DNA of 57,052 nt from Actinomycetes bacterium (GCA_021810205.1 JAJZJC010000007.1:1-57052); one strand, 5' to 3'. Shown: positions 1 to 8,993, counted from the first letter of the stretch. The notes: generated by a model not told the origin, from the sequence alone. Numbers and translations: made by a program.

Positions 1-2
1 TG

Positions 3-1112
3 TGCAGCGACTCGCCGGTCGCCATCGAGGACTCCGTGCTCGTCGCGCGCCTGCGCGCCGCCGGGGCCGTCGTCGTCGGCAAGACGAACCTGCCGGAGTT
101 CGCCTGGACGGGCCACACGACCAACTCACTCTTCGGTACGACCGCGAACCCTTGGCACCTCGACCACAGCGCTGGGGGTTCGTCGGGGGGATCGGCCGCG
201 GCGGTCGCGTCGGGGATGGTCCCGCTCGCGACTGGGAGCGACGGCGGCGGGTCGATCAGGATCCCCTCTGCGTGCTGCGGGCTGTCGGGAATGAAGCCGT
301 CACACGGCAGGGTGCCTGCCGGCGAGCGCGGCGCCGGGTGGCTCGGGCTCTCTGCCAAAGGCGTCCTCGGACTCCACGTCGCCGACATCGCCACGGCACT
401 CGACGTCGCCGTCGGGCCGGAGCCCACGGACCTTCGGTCCCTGCCTCGCCCCGACACGGGCTGGCGCGGCGCGCTCGGCTCGCCGACGGTCCCGGCGCGC
501 GTGGCATGGTCGCCGGCACTCGGCTACACCGACGTCGATCGCGCCGTCCTCTCCGTGTGCGAGCAGGCGCTCGACGCGCTCGACGCGCTCGGGGTAGAAG
601 TCGTCGAGGTGCCCACGGTGTTCGACGAGGACCCGCTCGACGACTGGCTGATCATCGTGGGTGCGTGCCTGCTGCGAACACTTGAACCCCACGAGACGAG
701 GATCGCCGAGGTGACACACGGGCTCGCCGCGCTGGTCGAGCACGCCCGCTCGACCAGCGGAGCAGAGCTGGTGCGGGCGCTCGACCGCTGCTACGCACTG
801 AACCGGCAGCTGGTCTCGCTCTTCCACGACGTCCGCCTGCTCGTGACCCCGACGACGGCCGGTCTCCCGCCGCCGAACGCGCTCGGGGGACGCGGGATCG
901 TCAATGGCGTGGTCGACCCCAACTGGGTTCGCCTCACGTACCCTTTCAACATGACGCGCTCGCCGGTCGCGACGGTGTGCGCGGGCCTGACGCCCGACGG
1001 TCTGCCCGTCGGAGTCCAGCTCGCCGGGCCCCAGCACGCCGACCTCGTGGTGCTCCGTTCGGCGGCAGCCCTCGAGGCGGCCATCGGCTTCGACGTCCTG
1101 GCTCCGGCCTAG
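3..1112 (+). CDS. Amidase signature family protein, 5' end outside the window
   Basis: This is the C-terminal part of an amidase-signature enzyme (GatA/acylamidase type), which hydrolyses or transfers an amide. The reading frame is open from base 3, so the start lies upstream. The catalytic Lys lies in VVGKTNLPEF. The Gly/Ser-rich signature follows: GGSSGGSAAAVASG, then GSDGGGSIRIPSACCGLSGM, which carries the cis-Ser and the nucleophile Ser. The C-terminal substrate-pocket region includes PFNMTRSPVATVCAG and GLPVGVQLAG, usual for this family. No gatC or gatB is visible next to it, so a catabolic or general amidase is more likely than the tRNA amidotransferase subunit. Substrate is unknown. 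It converges with the acyl-CoA dehydrogenase gene, with 25 bp between the stops. Confidence 0.9.
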   Translation, partial: CSDSPVAIEDSVLVARLRAAGAVVVGKTNLPEFAWTGHTTNSLFGTTANPWHLDHSAGGSSGGSAAAVASGMVPLATGSDGGGSIRIPSACCGLSGMKPSHGRVPAGERGAGWLGLSAKGVLGLHVADIATALDVAVGPEPTDLRSLPRPDTGWRGALGSPTVPARVAWSPALGYTDVDRAVLSVCEQALDALDALGVEVVEVPTVFDEDPLDDWLIIVGACLLRTLEPHETRIAEVTHGLAALVEHARSTSGAELVRALDRCYALNRQLVSLFHDVRLLVTPTTAGLPPPNALGGRGIVNGVVDPNWVRLTYPFNMTRSPVATVCAGLTPDGLPVGVQLAGPQHADLVVLRSAAALEAAIGFDVLAPA

Positions 1113-1137
1113 GTTGTAGCAACCTTCCAGGCTTCGA

Positions 1138-2439
1138 TCAGTCGTTCAGCGTGACCGTCGAGAGCAGATCGGCGAACTTCCGCCTGGCCGCAGCCCGGCG
1201 CGTCGGGACGTGCTCGCTCGGAACCTCGGCAGGCTGATAGCCGCGCAGGACATGGCGAGCAACCGACTGGCGGTGGACCTCGTCGGGGCCGTCGTAGATC
1301 CGGGCGGCACGCGCGGCGCGGTACATGGACTCGAGCGGGAGGTCGGAGGAGAACCCGAGCGCGCCGTGGACCTGGATCGCCCGGTCGATGACGTTGTACA
1401 AGACGCTCGCGCCCCAGTACTTGATCATGGCGATCTCATCACGCGCGGCGCGTGCGCCCTCCCGATCGATCTTCCACGCCGCCTGGAGGGTCATGAGGCG
1501 CGCGGCCGTCATCTCGGCGAGCGAGTCCGCGACCCAATTCTGCACGGTCTGTTTCTCCGAGAGCAGCGAGCCATGGGCGTAACGCGACACGGCGCGCTCG
1601 CAGAGCATGTCGAAGGCGCGGCGCGACTGGCCCAGCCAGCGCATGCAGTGGTGTATGCGCCCGGGCCCGAGGCGTGCCTGGGCGAGACGGAAGCCCTCGC
1701 CCTCGCGCCCGATGAGGTTCTCGACGGGCACTCGAACGTCGCGGTACTCGATCTCCGCGTGATTGCCGAAGGCACCGAAAGTGGCGTGCGGATGGTCCAT
1801 CACCGGGACGTCGCGCACGATCGTGACGCCGGGCGTGCCAGCCGGCACCAGGATCATCGACGCGCCCTGGTAGGGATGCACGTCGGGATCGGTCACTGCC
1901 ATCACGATGAGGAAGTCCGCGACCGAGCCGTTGGTCGTGAACCACTTGCGACCGTTGATGACGTACTCGTCGCCGTCACGCACCGCGCGCGTCGAGAGCA
2001 GCGTCGGGTCGGAACCCGCCGTGTCCGGCTCGGTCATCGAGAAGCCGCTGCGCAGCTCGCCGTCGAGGAGCGGCTGTAGCCACTGCTCGCGCTGGTCTTC
2101 GCGGCCAGTCGTCTGGATCGCCAGCGCGAGCAGCTCTGCGTTGCCCGAGTCCGGCGCATTGTTGCCGAAGGCGACCGGCCCGTAGGGGGTCTGGCCGAGG
2201 ATCTCGTGCATGAGCCCCAGGCGTACCTGCCCGAAACCCTTGCCGCCGAGCTCCACGGGAAGGTGCGCGGCCCACAGGCCTCGCCGTTTGACCTCGTCTT
2301 GGAGCGGGCGGAGCACCCGCACCAGGTCGTCGTTGGACAGCGACAGAGTCTCGAGCGGGACGATCTCTTCGCGAACGAAGCCGCGCATCCACTCGAGATC
2401 GGTCTCGAACTCGGGCTCGGTCGAAAAGTCCCAGGCCAT
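1138..2439 (-). CDS. Acyl-CoA dehydrogenase
   Basis: Flavin-dependent acyl-CoA dehydrogenase of about 433 residues, expected to oxidise an acyl-CoA to the 2-enoyl-CoA and pass electrons to ETF. The N-terminal helical domain begins MAWDFSTEPEFE. FSMTEPDTAGSDPT and GRKWFTTNGS are the usual FAD- and substrate-contacting strands of the middle domain. The C-terminal domain ends with IQVHGALGFSSDLPLESMYR and YDGPDEVHRQSVAR, where the catalytic Glu is expected. A longer frame begins 45 bp upstream, but the ATG at 2439 is preceded by GGAGGTG (positions 2446-2452 on the complement) at good spacing, so I chose it. The N-terminus resembles ACAD10/11-like or FadE-type enzymes acting on longer chains. It probably works with the acyl-CoA synthetase and thiolase elsewhere in the window, though they are not in one operon. 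Confidence 0.93.
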   Translation of the reverse strand: MAWDFSTEPEFETDLEWMRGFVREEIVPLETLSLSNDDLVRVLRPLQDEVKRRGLWAAHLPVELGGKGFGQVRLGLMHEILGQTPYGPVAFGNNAPDSGNAELLALAIQTTGREDQREQWLQPLLDGELRSGFSMTEPDTAGSDPTLLSTRAVRDGDEYVINGRKWFTTNGSVADFLIVMAVTDPDVHPYQGASMILVPAGTPGVTIVRDVPVMDHPHATFGAFGNHAEIEYRDVRVPVENLIGREGEGFRLAQARLGPGRIHHCMRWLGQSRRAFDMLCERAVSRYAHGSLLSEKQTVQNWVADSLAEMTAARLMTLQAAWKIDREGARAARDEIAMIKYWGASVLYNVIDRAIQVHGALGFSSDLPLESMYRAARAARIYDGPDEVHRQSVARHVLRGYQPAEVPSEHVPTRRAAARRKFADLLSTVTLND

Positions 2440-2522
2440 GGCCGCCACCTCCGTCACTCGGTCGGGCCCGAGCGTACGGCGCACGGGCTGCGGTGACCAC
2501 CTCGCCCGAGCCTGTCAGGCGC

Positions 2523-4106
2523 TCAGGGGCCCGAGAGCGGCCCGGCCGTCGGCAGCCCCACGGGGTCGCGCCCTGCGGCGCGCCGTGCAGGCAGCGTCAC
2601 GCCCGGGCGGTCGAGGGTGGCCCTCGCAGCCGCGACCACCGCCGCGCCGACACCGACGACGACCATGACGTCGGCGATGAGCCCGTCGTGGGCGAGCGAA
2701 CGCACGATGCCGATCACCGACGACGCGCCGATGAGCGACTCGGCGACGGTGATCCACACCACCGCCCGCCGAGTGATGCCAGTCGCGACCGGCGCGAGCA
2801 CGACCAGACCCCACGTCACGTACCACGCCCAGAGCACCGGCCCGAGCAGCGAGACCACGAGCAGGCTGGCACCGAGCGCCTTCAGCACCCCGATGCGCGG
2901 GGAGTGCCAGAGCAGCCAGGACCCGACAGAGACCGCGACGGCTACCCCGATCACCGACAGGTCGGTGCGAACCCCGGTCAGCGTCATCGCACCGCCGAGG
3001 GCCTGGACGACGGGAGTGACGACGTGCGACACAGCGTCGACGGGAGTCACACCGGTGCTCACCTTGTCCGAGGCGGTGAACGTCAGCACCCACCCCCAGC
3101 CGACCCCCGTCACCGCCGACAGCACGCCAAGCGTGGCGGCACCGATCCCGAGCGCAGCGAGCGTGCGCCATGCCCGCGCGAGCCATCGCAAGTCGGGGGG
3201 TCCCCAATTCCAGCCGATCGCCACGATCCCGAGGGCTGCGGGAATCTTGACCCCCGCAGCGAGCGCGCACAGCACGATGCCGGGAACGGGCCCGTAGCGC
3301 TGCCACACGGCGAGACCGGCGACGAGCAGGCCCAGCATGAGCGCGTCGTTGTGCGCGCCCCCCACGAGGGTCTCGAGGACGAGCGGGCTTCCCGCGCCGA
3401 GCACCACGACGAGGGCCGGATCCCGACCGACGCTGCGCGCGAGAGTAGGGAGCCCGGCGGCGATCAGTGCCACGCCGAGCACCTCGACGACACGGAGGAG
3501 CACGAGGTCGGCGAGCACCTGGTGGTCCGAGAGATGGGCCGCGAGCGCATCGAGGGAGAGGAACGTCGGGCCGTACGGCGATGGGGTGTTCGCCCACAGC
3601 GGCCCCGCGAGGAGATTGAACCGGGTGATGCCGAGCACGCCGGGGCCGTAGGCGTAGGGATCGATGTGGAAGTTCACGAGAAGACCCTGTCCGGCGTAGC
3701 TGTAGACGTCCCGGCTGAACAGCGGCGGCGCCACGACCAAGGGCGCGCTCCAGGCCGCAATGACGCCCAGCACCTGACGTACGGGCGTGCCCGGGTGGGC
3801 TCGCAGGGCCCTGAGGAGCCGCCACCAGATGGCTGCCGACGCGCCGAGCCCCCCGTAGACGAGGAGCACTGCGATCGCGGGTGCGTGCTTCGAGTTGCTC
3901 GACACGGACCCGAGGGGCCCGGCAGGCGTGCCGAAGAACCAGGCACCAGGGAGGTGCGACACAAAGCTCGTGCCGCCCACGACCGCACCCGCCACGACCG
4001 CCACCGCCGCGAGGAGCCCGGCGGCGGCGTAGCGTCGCATCGACGGCGTCCCGACAGCACACGTATCGGTTTCGGCACCAAGGCGTCGCCTCAATGTCGC
4101 AAGCAT
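2523..4106 (-). CDS. MptB-like polyprenol-phosphomannose mannosyltransferase (GT-C, multi-pass)
   Basis: A 527-residue multi-spanning membrane protein with about 12 hydrophobic segments, resembling alpha-(1->6)-mannopyranosyltransferases of the MptA/MptB type. These use polyprenyl-phosphate-mannose on the outer membrane face to build lipomannan-type cores. The extracytoplasmic motif SRDVYSYAGQGLL, typical of the family, follows the second segment (about residue 130). HIDPYAYGPG and NTPSPYGPTFL follow, with VGGAHNDALMLGLLVAGL later. The internal ATG at 4040 (MRRYAAAGLL) is an alternative start that trims a charged leader; the upstream start at 4106 has a GAGGG-like site about nine bases before it. 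It is consistent with the mannose-activation genes further along. Exact linkage and acceptor cannot be told from sequence. Confidence 0.82.
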   Translation of the reverse strand: MLATLRRRLGAETDTCAVGTPSMRRYAAAGLLAAVAVVAGAVVGGTSFVSHLPGAWFFGTPAGPLGSVSSNSKHAPAIAVLLVYGGLGASAAIWWRLLRALRAHPGTPVRQVLGVIAAWSAPLVVAPPLFSRDVYSYAGQGLLVNFHIDPYAYGPGVLGITRFNLLAGPLWANTPSPYGPTFLSLDALAAHLSDHQVLADLVLLRVVEVLGVALIAAGLPTLARSVGRDPALVVVLGAGSPLVLETLVGGAHNDALMLGLLVAGLAVWQRYGPVPGIVLCALAAGVKIPAALGIVAIGWNWGPPDLRWLARAWRTLAALGIGAATLGVLSAVTGVGWGWVLTFTASDKVSTGVTPVDAVSHVVTPVVQALGGAMTLTGVRTDLSVIGVAVAVSVGSWLLWHSPRIGVLKALGASLLVVSLLGPVLWAWYVTWGLVVLAPVATGITRRAVVWITVAESLIGASSVIGIVRSLAHDGLIADVMVVVGVGAAVVAAARATLDRPGVTLPARRAAGRDPVGLPTAGPLSGP

Positions 4107-4297
4107 TCGCTCACGCCCTCGTCACATCGGACCGGTTCGCGCCACATATCGCCAGCGCCATTTTGCTCTCGATGCCACCGCAGCGCCGCGCACCCGCTGC
4201 GGTCGACGGCGCCCGCCGACGGTTGCCGGAGCGTGTGTGAGGGTACCGATCTTTCCAACGGCGACGACGGGGTCGCCGGCGACATGGAGGACTCGAC

Positions 4298-4462
4298 GTG
4301 ATCCTCATCCTTGCATTCCTGTTGGTCCTGGTGTTCTTCGGACTTGGATTCGCACTGCACTTGTTGTGGATCCTTGCCGCCATCTTCCTCGTCCTCTGGC
4401 TGATCGGTTACGCGGTCGGCCGTGGAGAGAGTGCCGGCAGGCATCGCTTCTATCGCTGGTAG
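4298..4462 (+). CDS. Small hydrophobic membrane protein, 54 aa
   Basis: Short gene starting at GTG 4298, seven bases after a clear GGAGG at 4286-4290. The product begins VILILAFLLVLVFFG and continues through a second hydrophobic stretch, LLWILAAIFLVLWLIGYAVG, then ends in a basic, aromatic tail (GRHRFYRW). Two membrane segments are predicted. It resembles the very small two-helix hydrophobic proteins common in actinobacteria, sometimes linked to stress, but I do not assign a function. It stands alone between the divergent MptB-like gene and the riboflavin synthase gene. The flanking 190 and 170 bp hold no other gene I can support. Confidence 0.7.
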   Translation: MILILAFLLVLVFFGLGFALHLLWILAAIFLVLWLIGYAVGRGESAGRHRFYRW

Positions 4463-4635
4463 CGCACGGCAGCCGGGGCTCGTCAGCCCGCCGGGACCCT
4501 CGCGTCCAGCGCGGCGTCCAGCGCGCTGGCCCCTCAGGTAGCTCGCCATCGGCATCCGATGGGACCGCCCGCGCGCGCGTGGCGTGCACGGGCGGCGGTG
4601 TGCACCTGCGCTCCTGGTCACGCGACAATGGCCAG

Positions 4636-5112
4636 ATGGAGAAGATCGGTGTGGTGGACACGATGTTCGCTCGTTACGACATGGGCAGCGAGGCGTTGGA
4701 CGAGCTGGCATCATGCCCGGGGTACGGCGAGCGGTTCAGCGTCGTGCGCCGCACCGTGCCGGGCTTCAAGGACCTGGCAGTCGCTGCCAAGCGTCTCATC
4801 GAGCAGGACGGCTGTGCGATCGTGATAGCCCTGGGCATGCCCGGCAAGGCGCCGATCGACAAGACGTGCGCCCATGAGGCGTCGACCGGGATCATGATGG
4901 CGCAGTTGCTCACGAGCACCCCGATCCTCGAGGTCTTCGTCCACGAAGACGAAGAGGAGAACCCGTCGCAGCTGGTTCCCGTCTTCAAGGACCGTGCCCG
5001 GAAGCACGCGCGCAACGCCTACTGGATGCTGTTCGAGCCCGAAGAGCTCGTCCGGCGGGCCGGACGGGGTGTCCGCCAGGGATACGCCGACGCCGGGCCG
5101 ATCAGCGCCTGA
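4636..5112 (+). CDS. ribC: Riboflavin synthase, archaeal type
   Basis: A 158-residue protein matching the archaeal riboflavin synthase family (Methanocaldococcus RibC type), which dismutates two 6,7-dimethyl-8-ribityllumazine molecules to riboflavin and pyrimidinedione. Family hallmarks run through the whole length: GVVDTMFARYDMGSEAL at the N-terminus, RRTVPGFKDLAVAAK, IVIALGMPGKAPIDKTCAHE, the FVHEDE stretch, and the end GVRQGYADAGP. It is unrelated to the two-domain bacterial RibE. The homologous sequence begins at ATG 4636; no strong ribosome site is seen there and an ATG at 4628 is out of frame. No other riboflavin genes and no FMN riboswitch are apparent nearby, so it is a stand-alone gene. 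See findings. Confidence 0.93.
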   Translation: MEKIGVVDTMFARYDMGSEALDELASCPGYGERFSVVRRTVPGFKDLAVAAKRLIEQDGCAIVIALGMPGKAPIDKTCAHEASTGIMMAQLLTSTPILEVFVHEDEEENPSQLVPVFKDRARKHARNAYWMLFEPEELVRRAGRGVRQGYADAGPISA

Positions 5113-5214
5113 CTCCCGCCGCACCGCCTGGCGCGCAATGCCGGCGTCGGCTTGTCGCGCGCCGGCTCCCGGCGCATAGGCTCCGGCGCTGGCAGGGTTG
5201 GACGGGAGTAAGTG

Positions 5215-6852
5215 ATGGCAGCCAGCTGGAACTATGCCGACGTCTGGGAGGCCGTAGCGGACACCCAGCCCGAGGCACTTGCCCTCGTCCAGGGCGAGCG
5301 CCGGCACACGTGGGCCGAGATGGACCGCCGCGCGGACGGCGTCGCACAGTGGCTCCTGTCTGTCGACGTGTCGCGGCAGGACAAAGTGGCCTTGTACCTC
5401 TACAACTCCCCGGAGTACCTCGAGGGGGTATTCGGGGCAACCAAGATCTCGACCGTGCCGGTCAACACCAACTACCGCTACGCGGACGACGAGCTCGTGT
5501 ACCTCTGGGACAACTCCGACGCGGCGGCAGTCGTGTTCCACGGCTCGTTCTCCGAGCGCGTCGCCCGTGTCCGCCCGCGGGTGCCGAGGGTGCGTGGCTG
5601 GCTCTGGGTCGATGACGGGTCTGGGCCCTGCCCGCCGTGGGCGACCCCCTACGAAGAGGTCGCGGCATCAGCCCCACGTCGCACCGCCGCGCCGTGGGGC
5701 CGCAGCGGAGACGACCTCGTGCTGCTCTACACCGGGGGCACCACCGGGATGCCAAAGGGCGTCATGTGGCGACAGGACGACGTGTTCGTGCGCATGAACA
5801 CCGCGGGCTTCCGCAAGTACGACCTCGAGAGGGACCTCGGCGCAGTCTGCGACACACTGCGCGCCAACGGGCCGGGGATGGCGCTGCTCCCCGCGTGCCC
5901 GCTCATGCACGGGACGGGGAGCTTCACTGCGATGGAATGCCTGAGCGAGGGCGGGCGGGTGGTGCTCCTCGAAGGTCGCCACTTCGATCCCGTCGAGCTG
6001 TTCGACACGATTGCGCGGGAGCAGGTGAACGGCCTCGTCATCGTGGGCGACCCCTTCGCCCGCCCCATGCTCGAGGCCCTCGACGCCCAGCCCGAGCGTT
6101 GGGACCTCTCTTCGCTGCTCGGCATCCTCTCGTCGGGCGCCATGTGGAGCGAGGAGGTGAAGGCCGGCCTCCTTCGCCACCACCCCGGCATGTTGCTGCT
6201 CGACTTCTTCTCCTCCACCGAGGCGCTCGGAATGGGTGCGTCCATCTCCTCGGGCGCCTCGACGACGAAGACCGCGGATTTCGTGCTGGGACCAGACGTC
6301 ACGGTGCTCGACGACAACGGGAAGGCGATCGCGCCCGGCTCCGAGGAGATCGGCGTCCTCGCTATCGCTGGACGGAACCCGCTCGGCTACTACAAGGACG
6401 AGCAGAAGACCGCCTCGACCTTCAAATCGGTCGACGGCGTGCGCTATTCGGTCCCCGGCGACTATGCGCAGGTGCGCGCCGACGGCTCGATCCACGTCCT
6501 CGGCCGCGGGTCGAGCACGATCAACACGGCCGGTGAGAAGGTCTTCCCCGAAGAGGTCGAAGAAGCGCTCAAGACTCACCGCGCGGTAGGCGACGCAGTG
6601 GTCGTGGGTGTGCCCGACGAACGCTTCGGGGAGATGGTCGTCGCAGTGGTCGAGCCAGCGGACGGCCAGGACCCCGGCGAAGAGGAGCTCATCGAGTACG
6701 TGAAGTCGCGTCTCGCCGGCTTCAAGGCCCCGCGACGGGTCCGCGTCGTCCCGTCGATCGGCCGCGCGCCGAACGGGAAGCTCGACTATCGCCGCCACAA
6801 GGAGGAGGCGGCGGCTTGGGCACGGACCTCTGGCGAGGAGCCCGCGCCCTGA
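5215..6852 (+). CDS. Acyl-CoA synthetase (AMP-forming)
   Basis: A 545-residue member of the ANL superfamily (acyl-CoA synthetase/luciferase), converting a fatty or other carboxylic acid to its acyl-CoA through an acyl-adenylate. The phosphate-binding loop is YTGGTTGMPKG (about residue 178). FFSSTEALGMG is in the A5 position, PGDYAQVRADG holds the ribose-binding Asp, and the C-terminal catalytic Lys is in RAPNGKLDYR. The ATG at 5215 follows GGGAG by six bases; a GTG three bases earlier is also possible. The stop overlaps the start of the next oxidoreductase gene by 37 bp, so the two are probably co-transcribed. Overall similarity is to medium/long-chain or steroid side-chain FadD enzymes of actinobacteria; the substrate is not resolved. 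Confidence 0.93.
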   Translation: MAASWNYADVWEAVADTQPEALALVQGERRHTWAEMDRRADGVAQWLLSVDVSRQDKVALYLYNSPEYLEGVFGATKISTVPVNTNYRYADDELVYLWDNSDAAAVVFHGSFSERVARVRPRVPRVRGWLWVDDGSGPCPPWATPYEEVAASAPRRTAAPWGRSGDDLVLLYTGGTTGMPKGVMWRQDDVFVRMNTAGFRKYDLERDLGAVCDTLRANGPGMALLPACPLMHGTGSFTAMECLSEGGRVVLLEGRHFDPVELFDTIAREQVNGLVIVGDPFARPMLEALDAQPERWDLSSLLGILSSGAMWSEEVKAGLLRHHPGMLLLDFFSSTEALGMGASISSGASTTKTADFVLGPDVTVLDDNGKAIAPGSEEIGVLAIAGRNPLGYYKDEQKTASTFKSVDGVRYSVPGDYAQVRADGSIHVLGRGSSTINTAGEKVFPEEVEEALKTHRAVGDAVVVGVPDERFGEMVVAVVEPADGQDPGEEELIEYVKSRLAGFKAPRRVRVVPSIGRAPNGKLDYRRHKEEAAAWARTSGEEPAP

Positions 6853-8495
6853 CATCGCCTGCGCCGCGGCGACGGGTCGCGAACTACGACGCGGTGGTCG
6901 TCGGAGCCGGACCGAACGGTCTCGTCGCAGCGAACGTGCTCGCCGACGCTGGCTGGCGTGTCGTCGTCCTCGAAGGCGCTCGCACGCCCGGCGGCGCGGT
7001 CTCGAGCACGACGTCGCTCGCCCCCGAGATCGTCTCGGACGTCTGCAGCGCGTTCTACCCGCTCGCTGCCGCGTCGCCCGCCTTCGTCCGCCTGGGCCTC
7101 GAGGAGCACGGGCTCGAGTGGTGCCGGGCACCGGTAGTGCTGTGCAATCCCCTTCCGGGCGGGGACGCAGTGACGCTGCACGGCGACGTCGAGGCGACCG
7201 CGGCCGCCCTCGACGCGCGCAGTGCCGGGGACGGTGCGGCGTGGCGCCGCCTCTACGGGCTTTTCGAGCGGGCCAGCGGACCGCTCCTCGACGCCCTCTG
7301 CACGCCGTTCCCCCCGGTGCGCCCCGCGACGCGCCTGTGGCGCGCGCTCGGGCCGGCGGAGGCGTTGCGCTTCTTTCGGCTCTCCCTCCTCTCCGCCCGT
7401 CGGCTCGGGGAGGAGGAGCTTGCCGACGCGGGTGCCCGGCTGCTGTTCGCCGGTAGTGCTGCCCACACCGACCTGCCCCCCGAAGCGGCAGGCGGCGCGT
7501 TCTTCGGCTGGCTCCTCGCCATGCTCGGCCAGCGCCACGGCTTCCCGGTCCCAAAGGGCGGCGCGGCGCGCCTCTCAGAGGCCCTGGTACGCCGCCTCGA
7601 GTCCAAAGGCGGGGAGCTGCGCTGTGACAGCGAGGTGATCCACGTAACGGTACGGGCAGGGCGCGCGATCGGCGTCGTCACGGCCAACGGCTCGACCGTG
7701 CGCGCCAGGCGGGCCGTGCTCGCGGACGTCTCGGGACCGGCCCTCTACGGCACACTGCTCGACGCCCACCGCCTGCCGGCGCGGGTCCCAGAGGACCTCC
7801 GACGCTTCCAGTGGGACCCCGCGACCGTAAAGATCGACTGGGTGACGAGCGGGCCCGTGCCCTGGAGCGCACCTGATGCCCGGCGCGCGGGGACCGTGCA
7901 CATCGCGAGCAGCGTCGACGAGCTGACCCGCTACCACGCGGAGCTCGCCATGGGAGAGGTACCGAGCCGGCCGTTCGTGCTCCTCGGCCAGGCGGACCTC
8001 GCCGACCCGACTCGCGCGCCGGCGCCGGCGCAGGCGATATGGGCGTACACCCACGTACCGGCCCACGTGCGCGCGGATCCATTCGGCACCTTGACGGGGA
8101 CGTGGGACGCACACGAGCTGTCCATGTTCGCCGAACGCGTCGAAGCACGCATCGAGCAGCACGCGCCGGGATTCCGCGCGCTCGTGACTGCACGCCGCGT
8201 GGCCGGTCCACTGGAGCTCGCCGCCCATGACGCGAACCTCGTCCATGGCGCCATCAACGGCGGCACGACCGCCTTGCACCAGCAACTCATCTTCCGGCCT
8301 CTGCCCGGGCTCGGCCGTCCCGAGACGCACCTGCGCGGTCTGTACCTCGCCTCGGCCTCGGCGCATCCGGGGGGCGGGGTCCATGGCGCCTGCGGCTGGA
8401 ACGCCGCACATGCCGCCATCCGGGCGCACGAGGGGGCGGGTCGGCTGGCCCAGTTCGGCCTGGTCGCCGCCCAGCGCCGCCTGGCTCGTTGTTGA
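6816..8495 (+). CDS. FAD-dependent oxidoreductase, phytoene desaturase-like
   Basis: A 559-residue flavoprotein with an N-terminal Rossmann motif, VVVGAGPNGLVAANVLADAG, followed by the acidic ribose-binding VVVLEGARTPGG. The C-terminal FAD-contacting segment reads GLYLASASAHPGGGVHGACG. This pattern fits the NAD(P)/FAD-dependent amine-oxidase/CrtI-like group (PYROXD2-type) rather than true carotenoid desaturases, and no crtB or other carotenoid genes are near. The only available start is TTG 6816, inside the end of the acyl-CoA synthetase gene; about 25 residues precede the Rossmann strand. Overlap with the upstream gene suggests a coupled step in lipid metabolism, but the substrate is unknown. 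Confidence 0.88.
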   Translation: MGTDLWRGARALTSPAPRRRVANYDAVVVGAGPNGLVAANVLADAGWRVVVLEGARTPGGAVSSTTSLAPEIVSDVCSAFYPLAAASPAFVRLGLEEHGLEWCRAPVVLCNPLPGGDAVTLHGDVEATAAALDARSAGDGAAWRRLYGLFERASGPLLDALCTPFPPVRPATRLWRALGPAEALRFFRLSLLSARRLGEEELADAGARLLFAGSAAHTDLPPEAAGGAFFGWLLAMLGQRHGFPVPKGGAARLSEALVRRLESKGGELRCDSEVIHVTVRAGRAIGVVTANGSTVRARRAVLADVSGPALYGTLLDAHRLPARVPEDLRRFQWDPATVKIDWVTSGPVPWSAPDARRAGTVHIASSVDELTRYHAELAMGEVPSRPFVLLGQADLADPTRAPAPAQAIWAYTHVPAHVRADPFGTLTGTWDAHELSMFAERVEARIEQHAPGFRALVTARRVAGPLELAAHDANLVHGAINGGTTALHQQLIFRPLPGLGRPETHLRGLYLASASAHPGGGVHGACGWNAAHAAIRAHEGAGRLAQFGLVAAQRRLARC

Positions 8496-8560
8496 GGTAC
8501 GTGCCCGAGCGGCAGGACACTCGCCGAGCCGGTCGGAGCACAGCCGTGGCGTGAATACGC

Positions 8561-8620
8561 CGGGGTAGTGGACGGGCGCCGGGGGTAGTGGACGGGCATC
8601 GGGGGTAGTGGACGGGCATG
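8561..8620. repeat. 20-bp x 3 tandem repeat ending on a start codon
   Basis: Three consecutive 20-bp units at 8561-8580, 8581-8600 and 8601-8620, built on GGGGTAGTGGACGGGC. The last four bases differ: CGCC, CATC and CATG. Only the third copy ends in ATG, which is the start codon of the small ORF at 8618. The array lies between the oxidoreductase and that ORF. Confidence 0.95.
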
Positions 8621-8923
8621 GCCATCCCCACTGGGCAGCGCGGCGCTTGTGGCCCCGGCGGGCCGACTCACCGCCGACGGGGCCGCCGGTTCGAGTTGAA
8701 CCCGGGATGCTTCGGGCGCGCGGCGCTCTTGGGCGGCGGCGCAGCACTTGGCGGAGCAGCGCTCGGCGGACTTGGGCTCTGGGCCGCATGGCGGGTGTGG
8801 CGTGCACGGGGCATCGCACGGACCACGCGTGCGATCTGGCACGGCTGGCGCCGTGTGCGAACCGTGCTCACGGGAGGCGCCCGCCACGCGACGCGCGCCC
8901 GCCAGGCAGCCCGTCGTCGCTGA
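8618..8923 (+). CDS. Possible small membrane protein, 101 aa
   Basis: A 101-residue frame beginning at the ATG that closes the 20-bp tandem array. The N-terminal 30 residues are polar and basic. A single Ala/Gly-rich hydrophobic segment (AALLGGGAALGGAALGGLGL) follows, then a strongly basic tail rich in Arg. I recognise no family. The frame could be a GC-driven open frame: codon use is plausible but the amino-acid composition is skewed to Arg, Ala and Gly. It is kept because it has one clear membrane segment and fills an otherwise empty interval. Confidence 0.4.
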   Translation: MAIPTGQRGACGPGGPTHRRRGRRFELNPGCFGRAALLGGGAALGGAALGGLGLWAAWRVWRARGIARTTRAIWHGWRRVRTVLTGGARHATRARQAARRR

Positions 8924-8993
8924 CACACTGCGCCGGCGCGTTGCCCCAGCGACCCGCGTCGTCTCGAGCCACCAGCTCGTCGCCTGCCACCGC

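Noticed and set aside
2493-4301. A 600-codon open frame on the plus strand
   Set aside because: It is antisense to the MptB-like gene, rich in Arg/His/Pro/Asp, and has no domain; it is a GC-skew shadow.
4463-4635. FMN riboswitch before the riboflavin synthase
   Set aside because: I could not find the conserved RFN-element segments in the 170 bp upstream.
5668-7554. A 628-codon open frame on the minus strand
   Set aside because: Antisense to the acyl-CoA synthetase and FAD oxidoreductase; Arg-rich low-complexity translation without motifs.
8561-8620. Transposon end or insertion-sequence scar
   Set aside because: The repeats are direct and contiguous, with no inverted termini or transposase nearby; no IS element was recognised anywhere in the window.
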